Assembly (NCBI GenBank): GCA_034408895.1 | Contig: JAWXCI010000005.1 | Span: 1 to 64,000 of the forward strand | Source of the DNA: UBA4660 sp034408895 | GTDB lineage: Bacteria; Bacteroidota; Bacteroidia; Flavobacteriales_D; Sanyastnellaceae | Length of the DNA stretch: 64,000 bases | Direction: 5' to 3' | Shown: in pieces, positions 1 to 8,952 of the stretch | Numbering within the stretch: position 1 is the first letter of the stretch | Layout: every line of letters starts with the position of its first letter | The notes under the pieces: generated by a model | What the model was told of the DNA's origin: nothing | The model's database searches: none | The model's input: the letters and a program-made list of their open reading frames with translations, nothing else | Program-made: the position numbers and the translations under genes

Positions 1-306
1 ACTACCTTTTTTACAAGTCTTGTTTCCGGAACCTTTCAAAGTAACCCAAGTGGAGAAATCGGTGTATCATCGTTGATTGACACGTGGATTATTGTGAGAA
101 TGGTAGAAGAAGATGGGGGTTTAAAACGCAGCCGTGAAATTTTCATTGTTAAGTCTCGTGGCACTAACCATGATGGCGATGTACACAAATTTATTTTGAG
201 TGATGATGGAATTGTTTTGACACCAGGTGATAGCAAATCTAAGTCAAGCACCAATAAGAAAAAGGGTTCTGATAAAAATGTTTCAGAGAATGAAAAAATT
301 CAATAA
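1..306 (+). CDS. KaiC-like RecA-superfamily ATPase, C-terminal end (partial)
   Basis: The reading frame is open from the first base and ends with TAA at 304-306, so only the last ~101 residues are present. The visible part starts 'TTFFTSLVSG', continues with 'SSLIDTWIIVRMVE', then a Lys-Ser-Arg-Gly turn (KSRG) and a 'FILSDDGI' strand. This matches the C-terminal part of the KaiC/RadA-like circadian-clock ATPase domain, where the conserved core is 'LxDTWxxLR...LKSRG...F.I.D.GI'. The tail is Lys/Ser-rich (about 25 residues). The Walker motifs lie upstream of the window, so ATPase competence cannot be judged. In Bacteroidota such KaiC homologues usually act in signalling rather than in a full clock. 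The CheB-type esterase that follows on the same strand fits a signalling context. The family call is confident; the function is not. Confidence 0.8.
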   Translation, partial: TTFFTSLVSGTFQSNPSGEIGVSSLIDTWIIVRMVEEDGGLKRSREIFIVKSRGTNHDGDVHKFILSDDGIVLTPGDSKSKSSTNKKKGSDKNVSENEKIQ

Positions 307-307
307 C

Positions 308-946
<639 letters not shown>

Positions 947-1315
947 TGCATCGTTATCTTGATTTTTCACCCTCCTCATTTACACCCAGCAAACACCGGG
1001 TTTGAAAAATACAGAAGTCTCACCTGAGGAGTTTTTAGCGGTGCCCCTTCATCTTTGCCCTCATGAAAAACGTTACCCGTAAATTCTTTTCAGTATCCAA
1101 TTGGACAAACTGATGTGGGTGTAGCATCTGGTCAGAAGTTGACCCGGACTGAAAGAACCTGTGCCACATCGTTGTACAGCACCACCCACATTTGAACCGA
1201 TAACAGGATGGTTCCCTAAGCTCGCGATATTGTACCAACAGATGTTCGAAACCTTCGGTTCGGACGGAGTTGCCAACTCACCCATCACTGTTCATTTGTC
1301 CCAAACAATTTGCTT
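947..1315. other. Intergenic region with a doxX 5' fragment
   Basis: There is no intact gene here. Bases 1048-1110 are a diverged copy of the sequence around the start of the intact doxX gene (8937-8999). The rest (1114-1315) shows no recognisable protein in any frame, RNA gene or clear terminator. Confidence 0.6.
1063..1113 (+). pseudogene. Truncated 5' fragment of a doxX-like gene
   Basis: An ATG at 1063 opens a 16-codon frame reading 'MKNVTRKFFSVSNWTN' before TGA at 1111-1113. The intact DoxX protein at 8953 begins 'MKNNAHKFFSVSIWTP'. At DNA level 1048-1110 and 8937-8999 match over about 63 bp with roughly nine mismatches, including ~15 bp upstream of the ATG. Similarity stops abruptly after the WT codons, and nothing resembling the DoxX membrane segments follows. 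This is a relic of duplication or rearrangement rather than a functional peptide gene. Both copies point the same way and bracket about 7.8 kb. Confidence 0.75.
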
Positions 1316-2167
1316 ATGAAAACATTGCCCTTCAGGAAAATCTTTTTGTGGTACTTCGTTGGTTTTACTCTGTTCTTCCTGTTCCGTTTGATTTACGGAT
1401 ACAACTACATACCTGCGAACGAGGCAGGACAAAACATGCAAATGGCCGGGATGAGCGACTTCGAAATGTCGCGGAAGAATTACGCTTCGCAGAAAACTTC
1501 AAAGGCTGATATCATTTCGATGGAACCGGTTTCTTCATCGGACGAGAAGTATGAAAAAGTGTGTGCTGCATCAGCTATCACCGCAAATTTTGAAACGGAT
1601 GAGAAGAAAATCCGCGATGCGGTGGAGTCGCATGATGCCATTATCCAGATGGAAAACAAGTCGGGGTTGAAAAGCAATCGAAGATTGCAACTGGGAATAG
1701 GAGTGCCACCTGAAAAATTTGATTTACTTGTGAGCACCATTAAATTGATTGGTGTAATCCGCAATATCGAGATCAATAAAATAGACAAGACCAATGAGTT
1801 CCGCGAACTGAAAGCAAACGTGGCTACCCTGGAGAAATCGCGCAATGCTCTGGAGCAATTGAAATCAATGGGAGGCAAGGTGGATGAATTCATTAACCTT
1901 GAAAACAAAATCATGGAACTGGAAGAAAGAATCCAGGGCTTTGGTGTAAGCTTGGGCGATTTCGATACCGAGAATGAATTCTGCACCGTTAAGTTTTCAC
2001 TTTCGGAAAATGTGATGGCGGTAAAAACTATTTCGCTCATTCACCGCATAAAAGTGGCGCTGGAATGGACGATTAAATATTATGGTCTCATCACACTTTC
2101 GCTGCTCATGGTTATTGCAGCCGCTTGGATGGGCATCAAAATCAAGACACTGGTTTGGCCAAGATGA
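1316..2167 (+). CDS. DUF4349 domain-containing membrane protein
   Basis: A 283-residue protein with an N-terminal membrane segment ('FLWYFVGFTLFFLF'), a periplasmic or extracytoplasmic domain and a C-terminal membrane helix ('LITLSLLMVIAAAWMGI'). The middle fits DUF4349: a beta-rich part ('LGIGVPPEKFDLLVSTI...GVIRNIEINKIDKT') leads into a coiled coil with the family's 'LENKIMELEERIQ' heptads, then a final strand ('CTVKFSLSE'). The family has no defined biochemical role; members are membrane proteins of many bacteria. ATG at 1316 was preferred to a TTG two codons earlier. The gene stands alone: the next gene is on the opposite strand. Confidence 0.8.
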   Translation: MKTLPFRKIFLWYFVGFTLFFLFRLIYGYNYIPANEAGQNMQMAGMSDFEMSRKNYASQKTSKADIISMEPVSSSDEKYEKVCAASAITANFETDEKKIRDAVESHDAIIQMENKSGLKSNRRLQLGIGVPPEKFDLLVSTIKLIGVIRNIEINKIDKTNEFRELKANVATLEKSRNALEQLKSMGGKVDEFINLENKIMELEERIQGFGVSLGDFDTENEFCTVKFSLSENVMAVKTISLIHRIKVALEWTIKYYGLITLSLLMVIAAAWMGIKIKTLVWPR

Positions 2168-2316
2168 GGATAGCAAGGTGCGAGATTGTATTTCCAATTG
2201 ATCCAGACTATAAGTATTCTTTCATCCAAGCCCACATCTTCCCCGTGTTGTTTTTGGTGGATTCCTTGTTTACAGTCGCTGGAATTTCAGACACCAGTTG
2301 CAAATAATGAATGGCC

Positions 2317-3282
2317 CTAAAATGAAGAACCAAACGTGCCCATAAACAACAAGAGGTCGGAAGTGTTAACTATGCTATCATTATTCATGTCAGGTAATCC
2401 GCAGAATCCGTTGTAACCAAAAGCACCCATAAAAAGCAGAAGGTCACCGGTATTCACCGCACAATCGTTGTTCTGATTACCGGAAATAGAAAATCCGAAA
2501 TCGGTGGAACCTGGTGCGTCACCAGAAATAATATCAGTGCCGTCTTCATACTGCAATATCCATGTCACCTGGTTTCCCGAACCACCCCCTCCAAATGGTT
2601 TGTGCAGTAGCATTTCATAACATCCAGGGACAAGGCAGAACTGATCTACACCGAATCCCCAGGCTGGTAACGTTCCGGTTTGTACGGTTTCGCCTTCACT
2701 AGTTTTAATTGAGTACCGCCAATTTCCCCATCCGTTGTTGCCGGAATCGTACATCTGCATTTGTGCAATTACTATGGGTACGCAACTTCCGTCATCAATA
2801 GTAGCCAGTGGATTGTAATTGCACATGCCGGGCGTTATACAACCGGGGCCTCCTGTTGTATACTGCACCAACCACAAACAACCGCCAGTAAGTGTGGTGT
2901 CGAAACTCCAATTCCATTCGGGAATGTCAAGTATAAAATGTGAACCATTCCATCCATCGCACTGGATGCTGTCATACATCGCCAGATAATAAGTGGTAAA
3001 AGGCTCATCGAGCAGGCACATAGGTGAGGAATGCGGGGCGTTGCCCTGGTAAATCAAATCTCCATAGCCGGGGCTAGTGTAGAGTTTCCAGTAATTATAC
3101 TGCGGAGAACTTCCGGCAGTTACTTCACCACTTACACAACTATAGTAGCAGCAGTTTTGAAATGTGGTACCAAAGGGAGTGTAGTCGCAGGCCTGCACAT
3201 TGGCACAAGCGCCCAATTGACATTCGCCACCAATACCGAATGAATACCAACCCTCCCCTGTTCCTTCCAGAATTATATTCAA
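2317..3282 (-). CDS. Cys-rich secreted-type protein with dockerin-like end, 5'-truncated
   Basis: A frame of 321 codons built from repeated Cys-rich modules. Recognisable parts are a 'CNYNPLATIDDGSC' motif common in Bacteroidota secreted proteins, 'MYDSGNNGWG' and related 'MYDS...DGWNG' units, and two EF-hand/dockerin-like segments at the C-terminus ('DCAVNTGDLLLFMGAFG' and 'DSIVNTSDLLLFMGTFG'). Dockerin-like pairs bind calcium. There is no signal peptide: the frame opens only four codons upstream of the TTG at 3282, after a stop at 3292-3294. A protein of this type needs export, so this is probably the 3' part of a longer gene whose 5' end is lost. No T9SS sorting domain follows the dockerin-like pair. 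Confidence 0.55.
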   Translation of the reverse strand: MNIILEGTGEGWYSFGIGGECQLGACANVQACDYTPFGTTFQNCCYYSCVSGEVTAGSSPQYNYWKLYTSPGYGDLIYQGNAPHSSPMCLLDEPFTTYYLAMYDSIQCDGWNGSHFILDIPEWNWSFDTTLTGGCLWLVQYTTGGPGCITPGMCNYNPLATIDDGSCVPIVIAQMQMYDSGNNGWGNWRYSIKTSEGETVQTGTLPAWGFGVDQFCLVPGCYEMLLHKPFGGGGSGNQVTWILQYEDGTDIISGDAPGSTDFGFSISGNQNNDCAVNTGDLLLFMGAFGYNGFCGLPDMNNDSIVNTSDLLLFMGTFGSSF

Positions 3283-3471
3283 GGTAATGACTTAAAATGC
3301 GAGGCAATCAATACTTGCATACATTATGCGGTTTAGATGGGTGTATGGAATACTCCCAACAAGTCCACCATAGTACTCCGAAACTATAGTTAAGGATGAT
3401 TTAAAAAATTATTTCATTTTGAAACTTCAATTTTTTCAATTGAAATATCAAGTTCATTTAGAAATTTTAGA

Positions 3472-3786
3472 TCAAACTTTTTGTGTTAGTTCTGTTAAAT
3501 GTTCGGCTTGTTTCCAATCCATTTGAACGATTGGCAATGAATACAGTTCAGGCATTTTGTCTTTTAATTCACTTCTAAAAATAGCCTCTATTTTCTGAAA
3601 CAGCAGTGATTTCGTTTTCGCTGAAAGTAAATATACTTTAGTGTATTCAACTTTGTCGTTGACAAAACTTAAGCGTTCTACATCGCGATCAATGGTTAAA
3701 TCAATAGCTAGTCGATTATGAATTAAAAGCGCAGCAGCCCTTTCGATGATTAGCTCTTCTTTAGAGTAAATTTGTAAATGTATCAT
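3472..3786 (-). CDS. Small CutA-like protein in export operon
   Basis: 104 residues, with its ATG overlapping the stop of the TolC-like gene by 4 bp (3783-3786), so it is translationally coupled to it. The pattern 'TKVYLLSAKTKSLLFQKIEAIF' followed by 'MPELYSLPIVQMDW' resembles the CutA1 divalent-cation-tolerance fold, where the family has 'KTT...L...I...HPYE.PEI..LP'. CutA proteins are small ferredoxin-like trimers of uncertain role. The usual conserved Tyr/Trp positions are only partly kept, so this is a distant member or a look-alike. It is the last gene of the ABC-HlyD-TolC operon, suggesting a cytoplasmic accessory function to the exporter. Confidence 0.55.
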   Translation of the reverse strand: MIHLQIYSKEELIIERAAALLIHNRLAIDLTIDRDVERLSFVNDKVEYTKVYLLSAKTKSLLFQKIEAIFRSELKDKMPELYSLPIVQMDWKQAEHLTELTQKV

Positions 3787-5201
3787 GGTGTTAAATCGTT
3801 TAATATTCCTAAATTATAATTGATCGCCAAAAAGGCTTTTTTGTATTTACTAATGAAATCAATGAGTTTGATTTTTGCACTAATCGTATTTGTTTCTCTC
3901 GTGTTTACTAAAAACAAAGAGCTTTCTCCTGAAAAAAACATCGTGTTTTCAGCAGATAAAAGCGCTTCATAATATTTTACTGTTTGACTATAAGTCTTTA
4001 TTTGATTTTGAAGCGTGAGATATTCATTTGTTGAAGCTTCAATTAAATTTTGTACTTCGTTTGTTTTGTTTTGCAAATCGTAAGTAGCACTCTGAATTTT
4101 TAATTTTGCAAGTTGAAGAGCACCTCGTTCCGTGCGTAAAAAAATAGGCATAGCAAATGTCAATCCCCACTTATAATTATCCAAATTATAATCTGATAAG
4201 GAATTCGTTTCAGAATATGAACTTAGAGCATTATAATTTAAATTGATGATAGGTTTTAATTGCTCTTGTTTCCATTTTTTATCATAAGTCAATTGATCTT
4301 TTTGGAAGGTATATATAAGAACCTCTGGATGTAATTTTGAAATACTATCGATAGTATTTAAATCGATAAAAAAAGATTCGTTTTGAGTGGCAACGATTGA
4401 GTAATCCGGAGGTACAGTTTCAGGATTTACTTCTAGCGGTATATTTTCATTTAGCCACAAAAAGGTAGAAAGAGAAAGTGTTTTGTTTCTAAAATCCAAT
4501 TTACCTTGCTCCAGGTTTATAAGTCTTTCTTGAACTTGGATGGCTGCTTCTAACGTATCAATGAAAGGTCGATCGCCAAATTCAGCGCTTGCTTTCACGG
4601 CATTTAACCTTTGTTGATTAACTATATATGCATCTTCTAAAATAAGATTATTGTTATAAGAGGCAAACCAATTCCAATAGGCATTTCCTGCATTCAATAA
4701 TAATTTATTTAACATAAGAACTTGCTCTGCTTCTGTAGCATATTTATAAACTTTTGCTTGCTGAAGCATGTTCCTTCTTTGATCAAAAAATAGTCCTTGT
4801 CCTATGGGTAGTGAAATTCCTGTTTGCCAAATTCCATCTTGAGGCAAATTGTTTTCAGCATTTAAATATAGACCCGTATTGTTTTGGTAAGAGGAGTAAA
4901 AGTCCAGGCCTAGCCAGGTCGGAATACTGATTCCAGCATTCAGTATACTAAAGTACTGTTGATCACTAAAGTTTTTCTGATCTACATTCGTAAATAACTC
5001 TGGGTCGAATTGCCCACGAGCATTTTGCAAAACAGCCTTGCCTTCTTTTACCTTCAAATTTGCTTGCATCGCTAAGGGATGGTGTTTTTTAACAATGGTT
5101 AAAAATGTATCGATACTCAATACATTCTGCGAAGAATTTTGCGCAGTTGCTGAGACCGAAATTAAAATGAAAACAATTTGACTTAATTTTTTCACGATCA
5201 C
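3783..5201 (-). CDS. TolC-family outer membrane efflux protein
   Basis: 472 residues with an N-terminal signal peptide ('MIVKKLSQIVFILISVSATAQ') and the two-fold repeated helical architecture of TolC/OEP proteins. The first half has 'VLSIDTFLTIVKKHHPLAMQANLKVKEG', the standard OEP opening. The second half has 'LHPEVLIYTFQKDQLTYDKKWKQEQL' followed by a beta segment and a long helix. TolC-type trimers form the outer membrane exit duct of tripartite exporters. The start codon overlaps the stop of the HlyD-like gene by 4 bp, and its own stop overlaps the CutA-like gene. With those neighbours it forms a type I-like secretion or efflux conduit. Confidence 0.9.
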   Translation of the reverse strand: MIVKKLSQIVFILISVSATAQNSSQNVLSIDTFLTIVKKHHPLAMQANLKVKEGKAVLQNARGQFDPELFTNVDQKNFSDQQYFSILNAGISIPTWLGLDFYSSYQNNTGLYLNAENNLPQDGIWQTGISLPIGQGLFFDQRRNMLQQAKVYKYATEAEQVLMLNKLLLNAGNAYWNWFASYNNNLILEDAYIVNQQRLNAVKASAEFGDRPFIDTLEAAIQVQERLINLEQGKLDFRNKTLSLSTFLWLNENIPLEVNPETVPPDYSIVATQNESFFIDLNTIDSISKLHPEVLIYTFQKDQLTYDKKWKQEQLKPIINLNYNALSSYSETNSLSDYNLDNYKWGLTFAMPIFLRTERGALQLAKLKIQSATYDLQNKTNEVQNLIEASTNEYLTLQNQIKTYSQTVKYYEALLSAENTMFFSGESSLFLVNTRETNTISAKIKLIDFISKYKKAFLAINYNLGILNDLTP

Positions 5202-6535
5202 TGTTTTTTAAGTGCTGAGGGTTTATAATAATCCGGTGGGAATCCGTTAGTTTTTCTCCACAGTTCATACCAAATGGGTACTTCTTTAAGTAAGGCAATG
5301 CTATTGGCCCCTGCCCCTATTCTTAATGCTTTCGGCCAAGCATAGGATGTTTTGTCCGGTGCAATTAACAAACGGTATTTGCCATTGTTGCTAATGAAAT
5401 TATCTATTGCAACTATTTTTCCAGAATATGTTCCATAGCTTATGTTAGGCCACCCTGAAAATACAACTGCCGGCCAACCGTCAAATTGAACTCGAATATT
5501 TTGTCCCAGTTCAAGTAGTGGCAAGTCAATTGGGGCTACATACATTTCCACAGCCAACTCATAATCGGATGGCATTATACTTACAATTTCTTCTCCTTCC
5601 TTTAAAGTTTCTCCTAAACCGGATTGAATGGCTTTGGTAATATATCCATCTTGAGGAGCTGTGACATAATACATTCCACTTCGAACCGAATAATTCATAA
5701 ATTGAATTTGCATTTTAGTAACAGCTATCTCAGAATCGTACAAGATACTTAGTGCTGAAAATTTATCCGATTCGGCTTTCGCTAATTTATCCTGGTATTC
5801 TGCGTTAACTGTCGTTAATTCTATGCGCGCGTTAATTACTTCATTTCTCGATGTCAAAAGTTTGTTTTCCTGTGAAAATACATTAGCCTGCAGTTCCTGC
5901 ATTTTTAGTTTCCTAGTTTCTAAATCTGTTAATGATTTAAGTCCTTGTTTGTTCAACTCTTGCATGCGCTTATATTGTTCAATGGAAATTGAATAGTTCA
6001 ATTTTTCCGCTTCATAAGACATACTATCAGTAGCTACTTTTAAGTAGGATTGTTTTAGTTTATTTTCCGTCTGCTCAAGTTTCAATAATTGTGTTCTTGA
6101 AATTGCATCAATTTGATTGTCGAGCGCTTTTACTTTCTCCATGTAAGAAATTACCGTTAGCTCTTTTGCTTTAATTTGTTGACCGGTTCTATCAATGAGA
6201 AGTGTATCAAAATATTCATCTTTAACTTCAGAAATGAATATAATGGTGTCACCTCTTTTTACAAAGTCTCCCTCCTTGACATACCATTTTTCAATTCTAC
6301 CCGGTATTACATTGTGTATTGTTTGTGGCCTTTGTTCTGGTTTTAGCGTAGTTACATTGCCCATGGATCTAATGTTTTGAGTCCATGGTAAAAAAACTAT
6401 TGAAACGAATAAAATTATACTAACATAAATTCCACGTTTAATGATGGACTTGTATTTATTACTTTCAATAATTTTGAAAGACTGGTATGATTCGGTAGAG
6501 GTGGTTACTCTGTTGTGGGGTGAGATGTTGAGCAT
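5198..6535 (-). CDS. HlyD-family membrane fusion (periplasmic adaptor) protein
   Basis: 445 residues. One N-terminal membrane anchor ('IYVSIILFVSIVFLPW') is followed by a lipoyl/biotin-like half-motif ('VIPGRIEKWYVKEGDFVKRGDTI'), a long coiled-coil hairpin (about residues 120-270) and the second lipoyl half ('VTAPQDGYITKAIQSGLGETLKEGE'), then a beta-barrel domain. This is the standard HlyD/MFP layout; it links the inner membrane ABC unit to the TolC-like duct. It begins 3 bp after the ABC gene stop and overlaps the TolC start by 4 bp. The Trp-rich C-terminal tail ('WYELWRKTNGFPPDYY') is an oddity. Confidence 0.9.
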   Translation of the reverse strand: MLNISPHNRVTTSTESYQSFKIIESNKYKSIIKRGIYVSIILFVSIVFLPWTQNIRSMGNVTTLKPEQRPQTIHNVIPGRIEKWYVKEGDFVKRGDTIIFISEVKDEYFDTLLIDRTGQQIKAKELTVISYMEKVKALDNQIDAISRTQLLKLEQTENKLKQSYLKVATDSMSYEAEKLNYSISIEQYKRMQELNKQGLKSLTDLETRKLKMQELQANVFSQENKLLTSRNEVINARIELTTVNAEYQDKLAKAESDKFSALSILYDSEIAVTKMQIQFMNYSVRSGMYYVTAPQDGYITKAIQSGLGETLKEGEEIVSIMPSDYELAVEMYVAPIDLPLLELGQNIRVQFDGWPAVVFSGWPNISYGTYSGKIVAIDNFISNNGKYRLLIAPDKTSYAWPKALRIGAGANSIALLKEVPIWYELWRKTNGFPPDYYKPSALKKQ

Positions 6536-6538
6536 TAT

Positions 6539-8188
6539 TTAATTTTTAATTTTACCATCTTCAATAAGAATATTTCTTTTGCAATTTTCAATCAAATGGG
6601 AATCCGAACAGATGAATACAACAGTACTTTCCATTTCATTACTCAGAAGATAATCTATCATTCTTATTCTTTCAGAATATTTGATGTTTTCAAAACAATC
6701 TTCAAGTAAGATAAGAGCTGGTTTTGAAACGATACTTCGGGTAAGAAGTATTTTTTGAATAACACTTTTTGGAAGTAATTGACCATCTGAATATACTTTA
6801 GTTTTTAATCCTTCCGGCAATTCCTTAAGGTATTCTAAAAGGTACATTTTCTCTGAACTTTTCATGATATCAATAGGGCTTATATTTTCACGGCCCACTG
6901 AAATGTTGTCTTCAATTGTTCCATTGAATATAGTATCTTCATTAATGTATGACCCTAAATATTGTTTAATAGTTCCCTTATTATAATTATTTATTGGATA
7001 ATTATTAAAGCAAATATTGCCCGATTTAATTTCGTATTGCATAGAGAGCAATTTCATTAGTGTAGATTTTCCGCTGCCATTATCTCCAGAAATACATATT
7101 TTTTCTCCACTTTCTATTTTTAAGTTTATGTTTTCTAAGGTGTGTTTTTGAGCTAAAGGATAGGCAAAAGAGACATTTATCATTTCAATTGAAATTGGCG
7201 TATCTGTTTTAAAAACATCACCGATGTTATTATTCTCTAGTCGCAAGTCAGAAACTTGTCCAATTTTTTCCAGCGAGGTGAGAACATCATATATTGTTTC
7301 AAGACAAAGAATTATTTTTTCGACAGATCCGATTACAAGTAAGATGATTAATTCTGCTGCTACAAATTGCCCAATATTCATTTGTTGATTAATAACAAGA
7401 ATGCCGCCTATTAAAAGCAAGGAAGCAGCAACAAAAACTTTGAAGCCAATTAATATAATCATTTGTTGCCTTAAGACTAAAAAATGCTTTTCGCGTGCTT
7501 CTAGATATTTACTTGTTCGTTTATCAGTTTCTCTAACTGCTAAGTCCGTCTTTCCTGCCATCTTAAAAGTTAATTTTGCTCTTGCTATTTCTTGTAACCA
7601 GTAGGAGACTCTGTATTTTTGAGTCGATTCAAGCAGGCTGGTCTCAAGTCCCAGTTTGCTGATATATCTTAGAATAATATATATAATAAGAACGACTGTG
7701 AAGCTTAATAGAATAAAAATAGGGTGATAAAGCGATAGTAACACAAGTCCAAAAATAATTTGTAACGTAGAATTTGAAAAGTCAATAAGAATTTTGGATA
7801 ATCCTTTTTGAACGCTAGAAATATCAAAAAATCGATTCATTATTTCTGGAGCATACTGCCTGTAAAATTCTTCAGATTTAATATTGGGTACACGCAGTGC
7901 AAAGTCAAATGCAGCTTTTGCGAATATACTTTGCTTCAAATTTTCTGTTATTCGTAACTGCACTATTTGCATGGCCCCTGCTGCAGAAATTCCCAAAACA
8001 ACAATTATAATAAGAATAAGAAATGAAGTAGAAATTTGACCACCTTGAATCAAATTAATAATGGCTTGTACTCCCAGAGGTAGTGATAATGCAATTAAGC
8101 CAGTAAATAGTGATAATGTGTAAATCTGTCTAATTTCTTTGTTGGCTGGTTTTAGTAATAGCCAAAATCGCTCAAGTGGTTTTGTCAT
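6539..8188 (-). CDS. ABC exporter (membrane domain plus degenerate ATPase domain)
   Basis: 549 residues. The N-terminal ~310 form an ABC exporter type I membrane domain with about six helices, and there is no C39 peptidase domain. The ATPase half has an intact Walker A (GDNGSGKST, residues 368-376), but other motifs depart from the norm. The expected Q-loop Gln is Asn ('YINEDTIF'), the LSGGQ position reads LPKSV (472-476), and Walker B ends Leu-Leu-Glu-Asp (494-497) instead of Leu-Leu-Asp-Glu. The overall spacing is kept, so it is not random decay. Family knowledge says such exporters move peptides or small molecules; the substrate here is unknown. It heads the ABC-HlyD-TolC-CutA operon, whose DNA is visibly more AT-rich than its surroundings. 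Confidence 0.85.
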   Translation of the reverse strand: MTKPLERFWLLLKPANKEIRQIYTLSLFTGLIALSLPLGVQAIINLIQGGQISTSFLILIIIVVLGISAAGAMQIVQLRITENLKQSIFAKAAFDFALRVPNIKSEEFYRQYAPEIMNRFFDISSVQKGLSKILIDFSNSTLQIIFGLVLLSLYHPIFILLSFTVVLIIYIILRYISKLGLETSLLESTQKYRVSYWLQEIARAKLTFKMAGKTDLAVRETDKRTSKYLEAREKHFLVLRQQMIILIGFKVFVAASLLLIGGILVINQQMNIGQFVAAELIILLVIGSVEKIILCLETIYDVLTSLEKIGQVSDLRLENNNIGDVFKTDTPISIEMINVSFAYPLAQKHTLENINLKIESGEKICISGDNGSGKSTLMKLLSMQYEIKSGNICFNNYPINNYNKGTIKQYLGSYINEDTIFNGTIEDNISVGRENISPIDIMKSSEKMYLLEYLKELPEGLKTKVYSDGQLLPKSVIQKILLTRSIVSKPALILLEDCFENIKYSERIRMIDYLLSNEMESTVVFICSDSHLIENCKRNILIEDGKIKN

Positions 8189-8206
8189 TGTAATTTTTGG
8201 TTCTAA

Positions 8207-8395
8207 TTAACTAATTGCCCTTTCCCACACATATCCACCATCTGTTGTGGCATATAAAGAGCGGTCGTTCCCATCATACTCCTTATGACTACCGCCAAAG
8301 TTTTTATACCAGACCGCTTCAGGTATCTGGCTCTTTGCTTCTGGCAAAAAAAGTAAGGCGATTAAAAAAGTTAGGAGTTGATTTTTGATTTTCAT
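8207..8395 (-). pseudogene. Remnant of a secreted 'FGGS...DGGY' repeat protein
   Basis: A 62-codon frame with a good signal peptide ('MKIKNQLLTFLIALLFLPEAKSQ') and then 'VWYKNFGGSHKEYDG' and 'ATTDGGYVW'. Large Bacteroidota secreted proteins often start this way ('W.K.FGGS...D....TTDGGYI..G') and continue with beta-propeller-like repeats. Here the frame ends nine codons after DGGY. A one-base shift near the end restores 'YVCGKG', closer to the family. It is therefore most likely the 5' stub of a decayed gene. An independent short secreted peptide is the alternative: it ends 18 bp before the exporter start, a position where a cargo peptide could lie. Confidence 0.5.
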
Positions 8396-8428
8396 ATTGC
8401 TAATTGAGTTAAGGTTATTATGGCCTGA

Positions 8429-8650
8429 TTAAGGTTTGAACTTTTGACATTGGAATTTGCTAGGAACATCTCCATCCGAAGAATTTGAATGACCCACAAA
8501 CATATCCGCCATCATCGCTTTTAGGAGGGGAGTGGCTGCCGCCTGCAAATTCAGTGTCCAGTCCGCCAAACTTTGCACTCCCATGTTGTTCGGTAATTGT
8601 GCAAACGCTGATGAAGTTGACATGAATACAAACATGCTGATAAGTCTCAT
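8429..8650 (-). pseudogene. Second frameshifted remnant of the same secreted family
   Basis: The open frame encodes a signal peptide ('MRLISMFVFMSTSSAFAQ'). The family pieces are then split between frames: 'KFGGLDTEF' and 'KSDDGGYVCG' in another frame, and 'VGHSNSSDGDV' in the original frame. Intact relatives read W.K.(F/L)GGS...DGGY...GxSxSxDGDV in one frame. At least two frameshifts are needed to reconcile this. With the neighbouring remnant (8207-8395), two paralogous genes seem to have decayed side by side. Confidence 0.5.
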
Positions 8651-8952
8651 AGAGATTCTGGTTAATTCTGGTTGGTCAACACAGCTTTTTGGGTGGGACT
8701 TTGCTGTGTTTTTTGTTTTGGTGCGCCAAATATAGAATACGTGCAGCAGACTAAAAATTCAAAACCTTCCATCTGAAAAGCCAAAGTGAGAGTGATGTTG
8801 CGGTTAGGGATTGCTGGATACCCGCGAAATAGAAAGCCTGTATCTCCAGGCTCGGTTGATTAATCTTCAGCAAAAAATGGTTAACCTGTTTTTTTGAAGT
8901 CGAACATCTATGTCCTTTCTTACAAATCAATTCTAACTTCATCTTTACCCCC
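8651..8952. other. Intergenic region upstream of doxX
   Basis: About 300 bp without a recognisable gene in any frame. The last ~15 bp before the doxX start are shared with the duplicated fragment at 1048-1062. I see no RNA gene, no terminator and no clear TAnnTTTG box. Confidence 0.5.

Noticed and set aside
1480..2040. 186-codon minus-strand ORF opposite DUF4349
   Set aside because: Ser-rich, low-quality composition typical of antisense frames; DUF4349 on the + strand is clear.
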